Positions 8,185-17,137 are shown, numbered from the stretch's first letter. The stretch: 64,000 nucleotides of DNA from Adlercreutzia agrestimuris (GCF_943193125.1 NZ_CALPCX010000002.1:62001-126000); one strand, 5' to 3'. Numbers and translations are program-made. The notes: generated by a model from the letters alone, not told the origin.

Positions 8185-8232
8185 GTACTATATCTTAGCG
8201 TTCAACACCGTGTGAACCACAATATCTTGTGG
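8185..8232 (+). promoter_or_regulatory. Tandem NrdR boxes upstream of nrdDG
   Basis: Two 16-base sites, GTACTATATCTTAGCG (8185-8200) and CCACAATATCTTGTGG (8217-8232), share the core of the NrdR consensus acaCwAtATaTwGtgt and are exactly 32 bases apart, the usual three-helical-turn spacing for paired NrdR boxes. NrdR represses ribonucleotide reductase genes when dATP is abundant. The position 130-175 bp before nrdD fits. The nrdR gene itself is not in the window. Confidence 0.8.
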
Positions 8233-8310
8233 AAAACCGAGGGTTATTTGTGGAAAACTTGTTAGTGTTTTCCAAAAGCACAGTTCGTACGCATAAAACA
8301 GTTATCAACA
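8228..8310 (+). promoter_or_regulatory. Cluster of DnaA-box-like sites before nrdD
   Basis: TTTTCCACA occurs twice on the - strand (8228-8236 and 8249-8257, 21 bp apart) and TTATCAACA once on the + strand (8302-8310). All fit or nearly fit the DnaA box TTWTNCACA. The first overlaps the second NrdR box. DnaA regulation of nrd genes is known in E. coli; here it is inference from sequence. Confidence 0.4.
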
Positions 8311-8360
8311 ATATGTAATAAGCAAATGAGAGCGAAACAGGACAGGAGATGATCGGGCGC

Positions 8361-10682
8361 ATGGTCACGACCATTATTAAACGCGACGGCCGAACCGCGG
8401 AATTCAAGGTAGAAAAGATTACCGAAGCAGTGGAGAAGGCGTTTCAGGCTTGTGGGGCAATGCAAGATCGTGCTGCTGCTGAAGAAGTCTCGAAAAAGGT
8501 AGTAGAAAAGCTGGAAGAAGGCGCCATTGAGGGCACTCCAACGGTTGAGGGTGTGCAAGACTTAGTTGAAGAGTCGCTTATTGAATCTGGCTTTGTTCAG
8601 ACGGCAAAAGCTTACATCCTGTATCGTGCTGAGCGTTCTCGCGCTCGTGACGTTAACAGCCGTCTTATCCAAACTTTGAAAGACATTACCTTCTCAAAGG
8701 CTTCTGAGTCTGACATGAAGCGTGAAAATGCCAACATTGACGCAGACACCGCAATGGGCACTATGTTGAAGTATGGCTCTGAGTCAGCTAAGCAGTTCTA
8801 CGAGATGTGTGTTATTGATCCGAAGTTCGCTCGCGCACATCGTGAGGGTGACATTCACATTCACGACATGGACTTTTACACCCTTACCACCACGTGCTGC
8901 CAAATTGAATTGCGCAAGTTGTTTAAGGGTGGTTTCTCAACGGGTCACGGCGTACTGCGTGAGCCGAATGGTATTGGAAGCTATGCTGCTCTTGCGTGTA
9001 TCGCTATCCAGTCAAACCAAAACGATCAGCATGGCGGCCAGTCGGTGTGTGACTTTGATTATGGTCTGGCAATCGGCGTTGCAAAGACCTACCGCACCAT
9101 GTATCGCAAGCATCTTGCTGAGGCGCTTGAGCTCTTAACCGATGTTGAAGAGCCTAAAGCTTTTGCAAAAGAGCTTATTGAGCGCGTTGAAAGCCAGACG
9201 GGCAAGCAGGCAACGCTTGCTACGGATGAAGCTTTTGAGGCGGCACTGCGTCAGAATTTAGTTGAGTCAGGCATTTATGCACCTGTCGTTGATCGCTGCT
9301 TGGTTTACACGTCAAAACAGGCATTTGCTGATACGGATCGCACGACCTTCCAGGCAATGGAGGCATTGGTACACAACCTCAATACTATGCATTCTCGTGC
9401 TGGTGCGCAGACGCCGTTTAGTTCAATCAACTATGGTATGGATACCTCAGAAGAGGGCCGCATGGTTATCAAGAACATCCTGCTTGCCACTGAAGAAGGT
9501 CTTGGTTCAGGTGAGACTCCTATCTTCCCGGTACAGATTTTCCGTGTTAAAGAAGGCGTAAACTACGCTCCGGAAGATCCTAACTATGATCTCTTTAAGC
9601 TGGCAATGCATTGTTCAGCGAAGCGTCTGTTCCCCAACTTTAGCTTCCTGGATGCACCATTTAACGCTCAGTACTACAAAGGTACCCCTGAAACTGAGAT
9701 CGCATACATGGGTTGTCGCACGCGTGTTATGGGCAATGTCTATGATCCCGAGCGTGAAATAACTCCTGGTCGTGGCAACCTTTCGTTCACGTCAATCAAC
9801 TTGCCTCGCTTAGCAATTCGCGCGAAGGGTGACATTGATTTGTTCTTTGATCTTCTGGACGCGAAGTTGGCACTTGTTGTAGGTCAGCTTGATGAGCGCT
9901 TTGAGATTCAGGCACGCAAGCGCGTCTACAATGCACCGTTTTTGATGGGTCAAGGTGTGTGGATTGATTCTGAGAAGCTTGCTCCTGCTGATGAGCAACG
10001 CGAGGTGTTAAAGCATGGTACGCTGACCACAGGTTTCATTGGTCTTGCAGAGACGCTTGTTGCGCTCACCGGACAGCACCATGGTCAGTCCAAGGCCGCT
10101 CAGAACCTCGGCCTTGAGATTGTTGGTCACATGCGCAACTACGTCGATCGAATCTCACGCGAACGTGGTATGAACTACACGCTCATTGCTACGCCTGCAG
10201 AGGGTCTGTCTGGTCGCTTTGTGCGTATGGATCGCGAACGCTATGGCGTCATTCCAGGTGTAACGGATCGTGATTATTACACCAACGGCTTCCACGTGCC
10301 GGTTTACTACGACATCAGCGCATTCGACAAAATTGATATTGAAGCACCGTATCATGCTCTTACCAATGGTGGTCATATTTCTTATGTTGAGCTTGATGGT
10401 GATCCGACCAACAACCTGGAGGCTTTTGAGGCAGTTATTCGCCACATGAAGGAAAGTGGTATGGGCTACGGTTCGGTAAACCATCCTGTAGACCGTGATC
10501 CGGTGTGTGGTTACAACGGCATTATTGGTGACGTGTGCCCGAAGTGTGGCCGCACCGAAGAAGAGCATGGCGTTGCTTTTGAGCGTATTCGTCGCATCAC
10601 GGGCTATCTGGTGGGTACCCTTGATCGTTTCAATGACGCTAAACGCTCCGAAGAGCATGACCGCGTAAAGCATGGCATGTAA
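8361..10682 (+). CDS. nrdD: Anaerobic (class III) ribonucleoside-triphosphate reductase NrdD
   Basis: Reduces ribonucleoside triphosphates to deoxyribonucleotides without oxygen, using a glycyl radical. An ATP-cone regulatory domain fills about residues 1-95 (starting VTTIIKRDGR). The catalytic barrel follows. Near the C-terminus there is a four-cysteine zinc site (PVCGY...DVCPKCG) and the glycyl radical motif RRITGYLVGTLDRF. The 773-residue length is typical. I prefer the ATG at 8361: the ATG at 8349 directly abuts the only GGAG (8345-8348), leaving no spacing. nrdG, its activase, follows. Paired NrdR boxes upstream indicate dATP-responsive repression. Confidence 0.96.
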   Translation: MVTTIIKRDGRTAEFKVEKITEAVEKAFQACGAMQDRAAAEEVSKKVVEKLEEGAIEGTPTVEGVQDLVEESLIESGFVQTAKAYILYRAERSRARDVNSRLIQTLKDITFSKASESDMKRENANIDADTAMGTMLKYGSESAKQFYEMCVIDPKFARAHREGDIHIHDMDFYTLTTTCCQIELRKLFKGGFSTGHGVLREPNGIGSYAALACIAIQSNQNDQHGGQSVCDFDYGLAIGVAKTYRTMYRKHLAEALELLTDVEEPKAFAKELIERVESQTGKQATLATDEAFEAALRQNLVESGIYAPVVDRCLVYTSKQAFADTDRTTFQAMEALVHNLNTMHSRAGAQTPFSSINYGMDTSEEGRMVIKNILLATEEGLGSGETPIFPVQIFRVKEGVNYAPEDPNYDLFKLAMHCSAKRLFPNFSFLDAPFNAQYYKGTPETEIAYMGCRTRVMGNVYDPEREITPGRGNLSFTSINLPRLAIRAKGDIDLFFDLLDAKLALVVGQLDERFEIQARKRVYNAPFLMGQGVWIDSEKLAPADEQREVLKHGTLTTGFIGLAETLVALTGQHHGQSKAAQNLGLEIVGHMRNYVDRISRERGMNYTLIATPAEGLSGRFVRMDRERYGVIPGVTDRDYYTNGFHVPVYYDISAFDKIDIEAPYHALTNGGHISYVELDGDPTNNLEAFEAVIRHMKESGMGYGSVNHPVDRDPVCGYNGIIGDVCPKCGRTEEEHGVAFERIRRITGYLVGTLDRFNDAKRSEEHDRVKHGM

Positions 10683-10722
10683 TTGCGTTTGTAGCAAAGA
10701 GACTTTTGATCAGGGATTATTT

Positions 10723-11262
10723 GTGACTGATTACGATATTCAATTATTTGGCGTAGCTCCGGACTCAATTGTGGACGGTCCGGGGCTGCGTTTCTCGGTC
10801 TTCGTGCAGGGATGCAGCCACGCTTGTCCTGGTTGCCACAACCCTGAGAGTCAGGGCGTGGGCGGAGGAACTCCTACAACCGTTGATGCGCTCATGAGCC
10901 AAATTGAGGCCAATAAGCTGATTGGTGGCGTTACGCTTTCGGGCGGTGAGCCATTCGAGCAGGCGCATGCGTGTGCCGAGATTGCGCGTCGCTGTCGCGC
11001 TCTTGGTTTGAATGTGTGGGCCTATTCGGGATACCTCTATGAAGATCTCTCGCAGGATTGCACGCCAGGCTCATCAGAACTCTTAGATGAAGTAGACGTG
11101 CTGGTGGATGGTTCGTTTGTGCAGTCGCTCCACTCGTTTGATCTCGAATGGCGCGGTTCGTCAAACCAGCGCATCATAGACGTTAAAGCGTCGAAGGCGA
11201 AAGGTGAGATTGTGCTTTGGGAGCACCATGAGGAGTTTCCAACAAAGCCGCCTTCGTGGTAA
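10723..11262 (+). CDS. nrdG: Anaerobic ribonucleotide reductase activating protein NrdG
   Basis: Radical-SAM enzyme that generates the glycyl radical on NrdD. The [4Fe-4S] motif CSHACPGC (CxxxCxxC) is present about 30 residues in, followed by HNPES and the glycine-rich GGVTLSGGEPFEQ. Length 179 residues with the GTG at 10723, which has AGGG eight bases upstream; an alternative ATG at 10672 would overlap the end of nrdD and add a cysteine-rich stretch not expected in the family. A strong hairpin follows the stop. Confidence 0.93.
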   Translation: MTDYDIQLFGVAPDSIVDGPGLRFSVFVQGCSHACPGCHNPESQGVGGGTPTTVDALMSQIEANKLIGGVTLSGGEPFEQAHACAEIARRCRALGLNVWAYSGYLYEDLSQDCTPGSSELLDEVDVLVDGSFVQSLHSFDLEWRGSSNQRIIDVKASKAKGEIVLWEHHEEFPTKPPSW

Positions 11263-11271
11263 TCGAATTTT

Positions 11272-11313
11272 ATAGGCACGCTCTGCGATCTTTGAGTTGT
11301 AGAGCGTGCCTAT
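11272..11313 (+). terminator. Hairpin terminator after nrdG
   Basis: ATAGGCACGCTCT (11272-11284) pairs perfectly with AGAGCGTGCCTAT (11301-11313). The following sequence is pyrimidine-rich (CTAACTCCTTCC) rather than a clean T-run, so termination may be partial. Confidence 0.65.
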
Positions 11314-11345
11314 CTAACTCCTTCCTAACGCCCTTTTGCAGATCG

Positions 11346-11373
11346 TATGACGCGCCAAAAAGCGTGCTAGTAT
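11346..11373 (+). promoter_or_regulatory. Extended -10 promoter of mscS, apparently leaderless
   Basis: TGC-TAGTAT (-10 hexamer 11368-11373) with TATGAC (11346-11351) 16 bases upstream as a weak -35. Predicted transcription start falls on or next to the ATG at 11381, and no ribosome site is visible, so the messenger may be leaderless. Confidence 0.45.
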
Positions 11374-11380
11374 AGGGTGT

Positions 11381-12367
11381 ATGGATATAATCATGAAACA
11401 GATTGAGAGTTTTATACACTCTGACTGGTTGGGCACAGTCATTGGAGTGGCGGTCATTTTGGCTATCACATGCCTTGTTTCGCGCATCTCTACGCGCTTC
11501 ATGCGCAAAGTGCTTCACTTTAATGAGCGAAAAGACCTGCCGTCCGTTTCCATTTTTGTCAACATCGTACGAGGCGCAGTCTGGGTTATCGGTATCTGCG
11601 TCATGCTATCTACTTGCTTTAACGTGAACGTTTCTGCTTTGCTTGCTGCCCTTGGTGTTGGCGGTGTTGCCATTTCATTGGGTCTGCAATCCACTCTTGC
11701 GAACTTGATTGCGGGTTTGCAAGTTTCCCTTTTGCGCATCATTAAGCCAGGTGACAACATCACAGTGAGCTCCTCATCAGGAGTGGTGCACGATATTACA
11801 TGGCGCCATACAACAATTCGCGACACGAACAACAATAAAATCATCATCCCGAACTCAACAATTAACACCAACGCACTGACTATTCATGAGCCAATCAACG
11901 ATGTGAGCGTTGATTTCGTTGTGACAACAGATGGAACGCACTTAGACGCTATGGCTGATGCGCTTGCCTTTGAGGCGCAAAAAGCGTTGAGCGAAGTTTG
12001 CCAGGTAACCAAGCCCCCCAGCGTTTCTTATTCGGGATTGCTTGATGACGGTTTTAGCGGATCGGTATCCTTCCGAATTGCTGATAGCAGGCAATTGGAT
12101 AAAGCAACCGATGCGGTGGTTCGAGCAATTGCGCCTCTTACGCGCGCAAGCTTTGACTCTGATCTTATGCGCAAAACGCGACATGATATTGCTGAAGCGA
12201 AGGAAGAGAAAATTGCGCAACAGCAAGCGCATACGTCTGTATCGTCAGGCAAAACACAGGGAAACGAGAACGCTGCAAAAGACACAAAGCAAGACCTGAG
12301 CTGGTGGAAGCGTGTTCGGCTCTTACATCTTGGGCACAAAAGCCACAAAAAACATCATCGTAATTAG
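11381..12367 (+). CDS. mscS: Small-conductance mechanosensitive channel (MscS family)
   Basis: Opens under membrane tension to release solutes during osmotic downshock. Three hydrophobic helices lie in the first 125 residues. The pore helix and beta-domain entry GVGGVAISLGLQSTLANLIA followed by IIKPGDNI are diagnostic. A soluble vestibule follows, and then a long lysine/glutamine-rich tail of about 60 residues not found in the E. coli protein. Length 328. The second Met (11393) is an alternative start; neither has a visible Shine-Dalgarno site. Confidence 0.92.
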   Translation: MDIIMKQIESFIHSDWLGTVIGVAVILAITCLVSRISTRFMRKVLHFNERKDLPSVSIFVNIVRGAVWVIGICVMLSTCFNVNVSALLAALGVGGVAISLGLQSTLANLIAGLQVSLLRIIKPGDNITVSSSSGVVHDITWRHTTIRDTNNNKIIIPNSTINTNALTIHEPINDVSVDFVVTTDGTHLDAMADALAFEAQKALSEVCQVTKPPSVSYSGLLDDGFSGSVSFRIADSRQLDKATDAVVRAIAPLTRASFDSDLMRKTRHDIAEAKEEKIAQQQAHTSVSSGKTQGNENAAKDTKQDLSWWKRVRLLHLGHKSHKKHHRN

Positions 12368-12411
12368 GTTTGCAGAAGCGGCCAAAACACTCAAAGGCAA
12401 AGTAGGAAAAC

Positions 12412-13107
12412 GTGGCAATCTTTTTTATAGTAGTTTTATTGGTGGGCGTGGGTGCATGGGCAATTGTGCGCACTGATCAGCTTTCCGGGCTTGGCAGGAA
12501 TGCTTCTGAAATCTCTTTTCGCAATCCGCACGGTGCACTGGTGTCGGCAATATTATGTGAAAAACAACCAGCTAAGCGCTCATTTGGAAGCTCGCTTGTC
12601 CAGGCTTTTCCTTGGATTACGCTGGTACTTTGTATTGTGTTAACCCTTGTAGGGGTGCTCATATATAGCTTGGGTGCTCAAGGCCCAGGAAATGCAGTGA
12701 TGCAGATTATGGCATCTGTTGCTCCTGCATTGTTGATAGCATTTGAAAGTTATTTGCGCATTCGCGACAAAGGTACTTCATGGGTGCTTTATGTTTTGAC
12801 CTTGCTGGGAGCCTGTGTCTTAGGTGCCGTTTTTGGAATGCCCTTGTTTTGGTTCATCACCACTCATACATCAGCGGCTGATGTTTCTGTTTGGGTTAAT
12901 GGCGCCTATTGTGCACTCAGTGATTTTGGCTACGCTGCCAGTGCGGGAGTTGTTGCAGCGCTTATAGGATATCGCGTGAAGTTCACGCGCCACTTTGAAG
13001 ATGGAGCAACAGATACTATTGAGGTGTCTTCACGAAGCGTAGCTTATAAAGCGCTGTGCGAGCATCTTGACAATGATGTCTCCCAGAACACCGATAATCA
13101 AAAATAG
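12412..13107 (+). CDS. Membrane protein of unknown function
   Basis: The 231-residue protein has an N-terminal hydrophobic helix and a cluster of four or five further helices (about residues 63-190), ending in a charged cytoplasmic tail. I recognise no family. It begins with GTG preceded by GTAGGA and lies 44 bp after mscS without a terminator between, so the two may share a transcript. A possible structured RNA lies immediately downstream. Confidence 0.65.
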   Translation: MAIFFIVVLLVGVGAWAIVRTDQLSGLGRNASEISFRNPHGALVSAILCEKQPAKRSFGSSLVQAFPWITLVLCIVLTLVGVLIYSLGAQGPGNAVMQIMASVAPALLIAFESYLRIRDKGTSWVLYVLTLLGACVLGAVFGMPLFWFITTHTSAADVSVWVNGAYCALSDFGYAASAGVVAALIGYRVKFTRHFEDGATDTIEVSSRSVAYKALCEHLDNDVSQNTDNQK

Positions 13108-13119
13108 GCTGACACAAAA

Positions 13120-13291
13120 AGAGTTCCACCCCCGGCCAGAAGGATGAACCCACCTCAAAAGGTGGGTGCTCGCAGTTGGGTTCCTGGCTTTCGTATCAAC
13201 AGACACGAATCTCCATTCCACCAACAATCTTGAGCTCCCTCAAGTAATAGCATCGGTCCATCGCAAAAGTATGGCTTCGAGGGTAGAACTT
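13120..13291 (+). ncRNA. Candidate structured RNA upstream of rarA
   Basis: The 318-bp gap between two genes contains a 170-base segment closed by AGTTC-c-ACCC (13122-13131) pairing with GGGT-a-GAACT (13281-13290). Inside, GCCAG and GAACCCA (13135-13139, 13146-13152) pair with the contiguous TGGGTTCCTGGC (13177-13188), a local hairpin ACCCACCT/AGGTGGGT (13148-13155, 13160-13167) competes with it, and CTTGAG/CTCAAG forms a third hairpin at 13229-13244. B. subtilis keeps a 6S RNA gene near rarA, but the multi-hairpin shape here is not a clear 6S rod. It could also be a rarA leader. Confidence 0.35.
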
Positions 13292-13329
13292 GGTATCAAG
13301 TATAGTTTTAAAACGCGCTAAAACCAGTC

Positions 13330-13359
13330 TTGACATCAGGATGGTTTCTGTATTGATAC
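13330..13359 (+). promoter_or_regulatory. Candidate rarA promoter
   Basis: A consensus TTGACA -35 (13330-13335) is followed, 17-18 bases later, by a weak -10 (TTGATA or TGATAC, 13353-13359). A second -10-like TATACT lies at 13417-13422, very close to the rarA ATG. Confidence 0.4.
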
Positions 13360-13425
13360 GTGAGCGTTTTTGCTATGTCGGATAAACTTCTAGGCAAACA
13401 GACGTTCGAATGTTACTATACTTTT

Positions 13426-14745
13426 ATGGATACGTTATTTACTGAAATTGAAAACGAACGCAAATCGCAAGTGGCACCACTTGCAGTGCGTATGCGCCCT
13501 CGCTCGCTCGAGGAAGTGGTAGGTCAACAGGAAGCTATCGGGGAAGGCTCATGGCTTCGCAATGCAATCGAGCATGATCAGCTCAGTTCCGTGATTCTTT
13601 TTGGGCCTGCAGGCACCGGCAAAACCTCGCTTGCTCATGTTATTGCTGAAACTACCAAAGCAACGTTTGTAGAGGTCTCTGCAATTGGAGGCACCGTCTC
13701 TGATTTACGTCGTGAAATTGATGCGGCTGATAAGCGTTTGACCATGTCAAATATGCGAACCATCCTCTTTGTAGATGAGATTCATCGCTTCAATCGCTCG
13801 CAACAAGATGCACTTTTGCACGCTGTTGAAAATCGCATTGTTGTGTTGGTGGGCGCTACTACGGAAAACCCTTTTTTTGAGGTTAATTCAGCGCTTATTT
13901 CGCGTTCGCGCATTGTAGAACTAGGGCTTTTAAGTGATGACGATATTGCGCTGTTAATTGAGCGCGCTTTGTGTGATGAACGCGGGCTTGATGGGCGTTA
14001 TAGCCTTGATGATCAGGCAAAATCGGCACTTTTGTTACTTGCAGGCGGGGATGGTCGTGCAGCTCTTACCACCCTTGAGCTTGCGGCTGGCATGATTGAA
14101 CCTGGCACGCCAAAAAAGCCAGCGGTTGTTGATGAAGAGGCGGTTCGTATGGCAACTCCACACCGGAGTCTGCCCTACGATAAGAACAAAGACATGCACT
14201 ACGATGTCATTTCGGCTTTCATTAAATCTATGCGCGGTTCAGATCCTGATGCTACCCTTTATTGGTTGGCGCGCATGATTGATGGGGGAGAAGACCCTAA
14301 ATTTATTGCGCGAAGAATCTTCATTGCCGCTTCTGAGGATGTAGGTAACGCAGACCCTCAGGCGCTTTTGATTGCAGAAGCAGCTTTTAAATCTGCGGAG
14401 GTTATTGGATATCCTGAGTGTGTTATTAATCTTGCCCAAGCAGCAACCTATGTAGCGCTTGCGCCGAAAAGCAACGCCGCATACGCCGGCATTTTTGCAG
14501 CTCTCGATGAGGTGCGTAAAGGACCAGTTCGTAAAGTACCCGATTATTTGCGGGATAGGCACCGTCCGGGGTCAGAAGATTATGGCACCTATAAATACCC
14601 TCACAACTATCCAAGTGGTTGGGTGCCCCAGCGTTATCTTCCAGAGGGGCTTTCGCGTGGTTGTTTTTATAAGTCAAGCTCTCGAGGATGGGAAGCGTAC
14701 CGCTCTGAAGCTTTTGCTCGCGATCGGCTTGAAGCTGAGGAATAA
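13426..14745 (+). CDS. rarA: Replication-associated recombination protein A (AAA ATPase)
   Basis: AAA+ ATPase of the RarA/MgsA family that works at stalled replication forks. It starts with PLAVRMRPRSLEEVVGQQ, then Walker A GPAGTGKTS, Walker B FVDEIHRFNRSQQDAL, sensor 1 GATTENPFF, and a C-terminal tetramerisation region with PDYLRDRHRPG near the end. With the ATG at 13426 it is 439 residues, matching the family; an upstream in-frame GTG at 13360 would add 22 residues unlike the family start. No clear ribosome site was seen. Confidence 0.93.
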   Translation: MDTLFTEIENERKSQVAPLAVRMRPRSLEEVVGQQEAIGEGSWLRNAIEHDQLSSVILFGPAGTGKTSLAHVIAETTKATFVEVSAIGGTVSDLRREIDAADKRLTMSNMRTILFVDEIHRFNRSQQDALLHAVENRIVVLVGATTENPFFEVNSALISRSRIVELGLLSDDDIALLIERALCDERGLDGRYSLDDQAKSALLLLAGGDGRAALTTLELAAGMIEPGTPKKPAVVDEEAVRMATPHRSLPYDKNKDMHYDVISAFIKSMRGSDPDATLYWLARMIDGGEDPKFIARRIFIAASEDVGNADPQALLIAEAAFKSAEVIGYPECVINLAQAATYVALAPKSNAAYAGIFAALDEVRKGPVRKVPDYLRDRHRPGSEDYGTYKYPHNYPSGWVPQRYLPEGLSRGCFYKSSSRGWEAYRSEAFARDRLEAEE

Positions 14746-14875
14746 AACAGCACGTCGTAGGTTTGGTAACCAATTTACTACTCCTATGGAAGCACCATGA
14801 AATCGAACTTGAATGCATATAGAATTCATGCGGTACGTGCTATAGTTGAGCTTCAGATTTCAAGGAGGCACTTCA

Positions 14876-15751
14876 ATGGATTTTGCTGAATTTTTGAACG
14901 CGGCTTTGCCGTTTGTGTACATCATCGTTGGTGCAGCGCTTGTGTGGTTTGTTATTGAGCTTGCCATCACTATTCGCAAGACGCGCACAACCGTTGATGA
15001 GATGCACAAACAGCTTGAACCCACGCTTGATAATGTACAACGTTTGACTGCCTCATTAGAGCCGGTTGTTGCTAAGGTTGACCCGCTCGTAGATCGGGTG
15101 TCTCTTACGGTTGATGCCGCCAATCTTGAGTTGATGCGCGTTGACCAGATCTTAGAAGGCGTGACCGACATTACCGATTCTGTGTCTTCTGCAGTTGATG
15201 CTGTTGATACGGTTACCAACGCTCCTATGAACTTGCTGACATCGGTCACTACCAAAGTTCGTAGCGCTTTTAAAACCAAGCATGCAAGCGAAGAATCAAT
15301 TGCGCTCGGAGAGAAGAAAGCAACCGAGTCAACCGAGCCTCAAAACATTCCTTCTTCAGTAGCTGAAACCGCTGTAGCTGCTGGTCAAGTTGTAAAAGGA
15401 GCTGCAGTTACCGCAGCTCGTGCTACAAAAGAAGCCGTTGTTGAAGAGCGTGAGCAGCACGCAGAGCAACGCGCACAGCGAGAAGAAAAGAATGCTGCTC
15501 GCCAAGCCGCAACAGATACAGCAAACAAGGCTGCAAAAGATATGCTTGATGCTGTTGCTGCGGTGGCAGATGCTGATTCGAAAGCACAAACCCCCTCTGA
15601 GACAGAGACGGCTTCGAAGGGGTATTTCACCTACCAAGAAGGTAAAGACGCCGCCTCAAGTGCCGCAGTCTCTGCTGCTACGGTTGCAGGAGTAACCGAA
15701 GAGGAAGTGGCGGGTGCTCAAGTAACAAAAACCCCAAAGACTAATGCATAG
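14876..15751 (+). CDS. Membrane-anchored DUF948-like protein
   Basis: One N-terminal transmembrane helix (about residues 13-32) is followed by a helical region rich in Val, Asp and Thr (residues 35-130) that resembles DUF948/YtxG proteins, and then a long Ala/Lys/Glu-rich, probably coiled or disordered tail. AAGGAGG at 14862-14868 supports the ATG at 14876. An extended -10 candidate CGTGCTATAG lies at 14836-14845. Next to a DUF20 permease. DUF948 proteins are linked to the cell envelope and stress in Gram-positives, but the exact role is unknown. Confidence 0.7.
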   Translation: MDFAEFLNAALPFVYIIVGAALVWFVIELAITIRKTRTTVDEMHKQLEPTLDNVQRLTASLEPVVAKVDPLVDRVSLTVDAANLELMRVDQILEGVTDITDSVSSAVDAVDTVTNAPMNLLTSVTTKVRSAFKTKHASEESIALGEKKATESTEPQNIPSSVAETAVAAGQVVKGAAVTAARATKEAVVEEREQHAEQRAQREEKNAARQAATDTANKAAKDMLDAVAAVADADSKAQTPSETETASKGYFTYQEGKDAASSAAVSAATVAGVTEEEVAGAQVTKTPKTNA

Positions 15752-15768
15752 GAGTTTGGCGGATCTCT

Positions 15769-17124
15769 ATGGTTCACGCTGACAAAGATTTGAATGCGCA
15801 ACAGGCGGCCAAAGGCGGTACGCCTGTTTCTTGTCGTAAAGAGCAAGTTGCCCCTGACGAATGCCTTGAGTTTGATAGTGTGTCGCATACGCAGGCAGCA
15901 ACAAAAAACGTAGATCGTGCTCTTAAGGCGCGTTTTGCTTTCATGGTGGTGTGGACAATTGTTGGCGCCATGATCTTGGCTGGCGTGGGTATCTATGTCG
16001 TAAATGTTTTAAGCGTGCCAGTAGGCATTGTGCTGTGGACCGTTGTAATCGTTTTTTGTTTGCGTGGCATTGTAAATCGTCTTGAAACTCACGGCGTGTC
16101 GCGTGTTATTGGTACCACTATTGCCTATGTCATAATGTTTTTGGCGCTCTTCTTGATTTCGGTGTTGATGTTTTCTCCAATATTTGGTGTAGGGGATCAG
16201 TTTAATAATCTTATTCAATCAATCCCAACCTATATTAGCGACATCTCTGCCTGGGGTAATGATTTATACAATCGCTATTCTGATGTGTTGTCCAATAAGA
16301 CTGTACAAGACTATCTCAATAGTGCGCTGAGCGCTTTAGGTGATTGGGCTTCCAATTTTGCAAAGAATAGCGCAAGCGGTGTAGTGGCGGTTGGAACAGG
16401 GGTAGCCAATACTTTTATTGCAATAGGCTTTGCGCTTGTTATTGCTTTTTGGGTGCTCATGGATCTCCCCGCACTGGGGCAAGAGTGCCGCCGCTTGGTG
16501 GGAAGCAAACATCGCGATACTTTCGAGATGCTGCATATGACTTTCTCGCGCGTGATGGGTGGCTACATCAAAGGCACGCTGTTGCAGTGCGGCATTATTG
16601 GTGCAGGGTGTGCAATTCTTTTTACTGTCGCTGGTATCCCCAATGGCATTGCATTGGGTGGCATTGCGGGCATTTTGAACATCATTCCCATTATCGGACC
16701 ATGGTTGGGAGGTGCGCTTGCAGCTGTTGTAGGCGTATTTGTTAGCCCTTGGGTTGCTCTTATCGCGCTTGTAGGAACGGTCGTCATTCAACAAATTGTT
16801 TATACGTTCGTTTCGCCAAAGATTATGTCGAACTCAGTGGATGTACATCCTGCTTTGACCTTTATTGCATTGATGAGCGGTTCTGCTATCGGTGGTGCAA
16901 TGAGCGGGCTGATCGGTTCTTTGGTGGGTATGCTGGTGTCAATTCCGGCAATTGCGGTAATGAAATCTGTTTTCGTGTATTATTTTGAAAAGAAAACTGG
17001 TCGAAGAATCGTGGCTGATAACGGTGTCTTCTTTAAGGGGAGCGCACGAGAGGATGCGCCTGCTGATCCTGTTAAAGATGCCACTGCGCCACACCCAAAG
17101 CTAGTGAATAAAAAGAAGAAATGA
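15769..17124 (+). CDS. AI-2E family (DUF20/PerM) transporter
   Basis: Integral membrane protein of 451 residues with about eight hydrophobic segments. The diagnostic C-terminal blocks are present: IPNGIALGGIAGILNIIPIIG (about residues 288-306) and SNSVDVHPALTFIALMSG, the latter matching the family's VGLHPLxVLLALLxG. The N-terminal 50 residues are hydrophilic and not conserved. Family members include AI-2 exporters, sodium/proton antiporters and permeases, so the substrate cannot be stated. It follows the DUF948-like gene by 17 bp. Confidence 0.85.
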   Translation: MVHADKDLNAQQAAKGGTPVSCRKEQVAPDECLEFDSVSHTQAATKNVDRALKARFAFMVVWTIVGAMILAGVGIYVVNVLSVPVGIVLWTVVIVFCLRGIVNRLETHGVSRVIGTTIAYVIMFLALFLISVLMFSPIFGVGDQFNNLIQSIPTYISDISAWGNDLYNRYSDVLSNKTVQDYLNSALSALGDWASNFAKNSASGVVAVGTGVANTFIAIGFALVIAFWVLMDLPALGQECRRLVGSKHRDTFEMLHMTFSRVMGGYIKGTLLQCGIIGAGCAILFTVAGIPNGIALGGIAGILNIIPIIGPWLGGALAAVVGVFVSPWVALIALVGTVVIQQIVYTFVSPKIMSNSVDVHPALTFIALMSGSAIGGAMSGLIGSLVGMLVSIPAIAVMKSVFVYYFEKKTGRRIVADNGVFFKGSAREDAPADPVKDATAPHPKLVNKKKK

Positions 17125-17137
17125 GGAAAGAGCCCCA

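Noticed and set aside
8228..8310. Chromosomal replication origin
   Set aside because: Only three DnaA-like boxes, no AT-rich unwinding region and no dnaA or dnaN nearby.
13148..13190. T-box riboswitch (GGTGGGTGCTCGC resembles the T-box)
   Set aside because: The match to the conserved T-box is poor, no specifier hairpin is evident, and rarA is not an expected target.
16336..16794. 152-residue reading frame on the - strand
   Set aside because: Lies fully inside the AI-2E transporter gene, has no ribosome site and an odd composition; a shadow.
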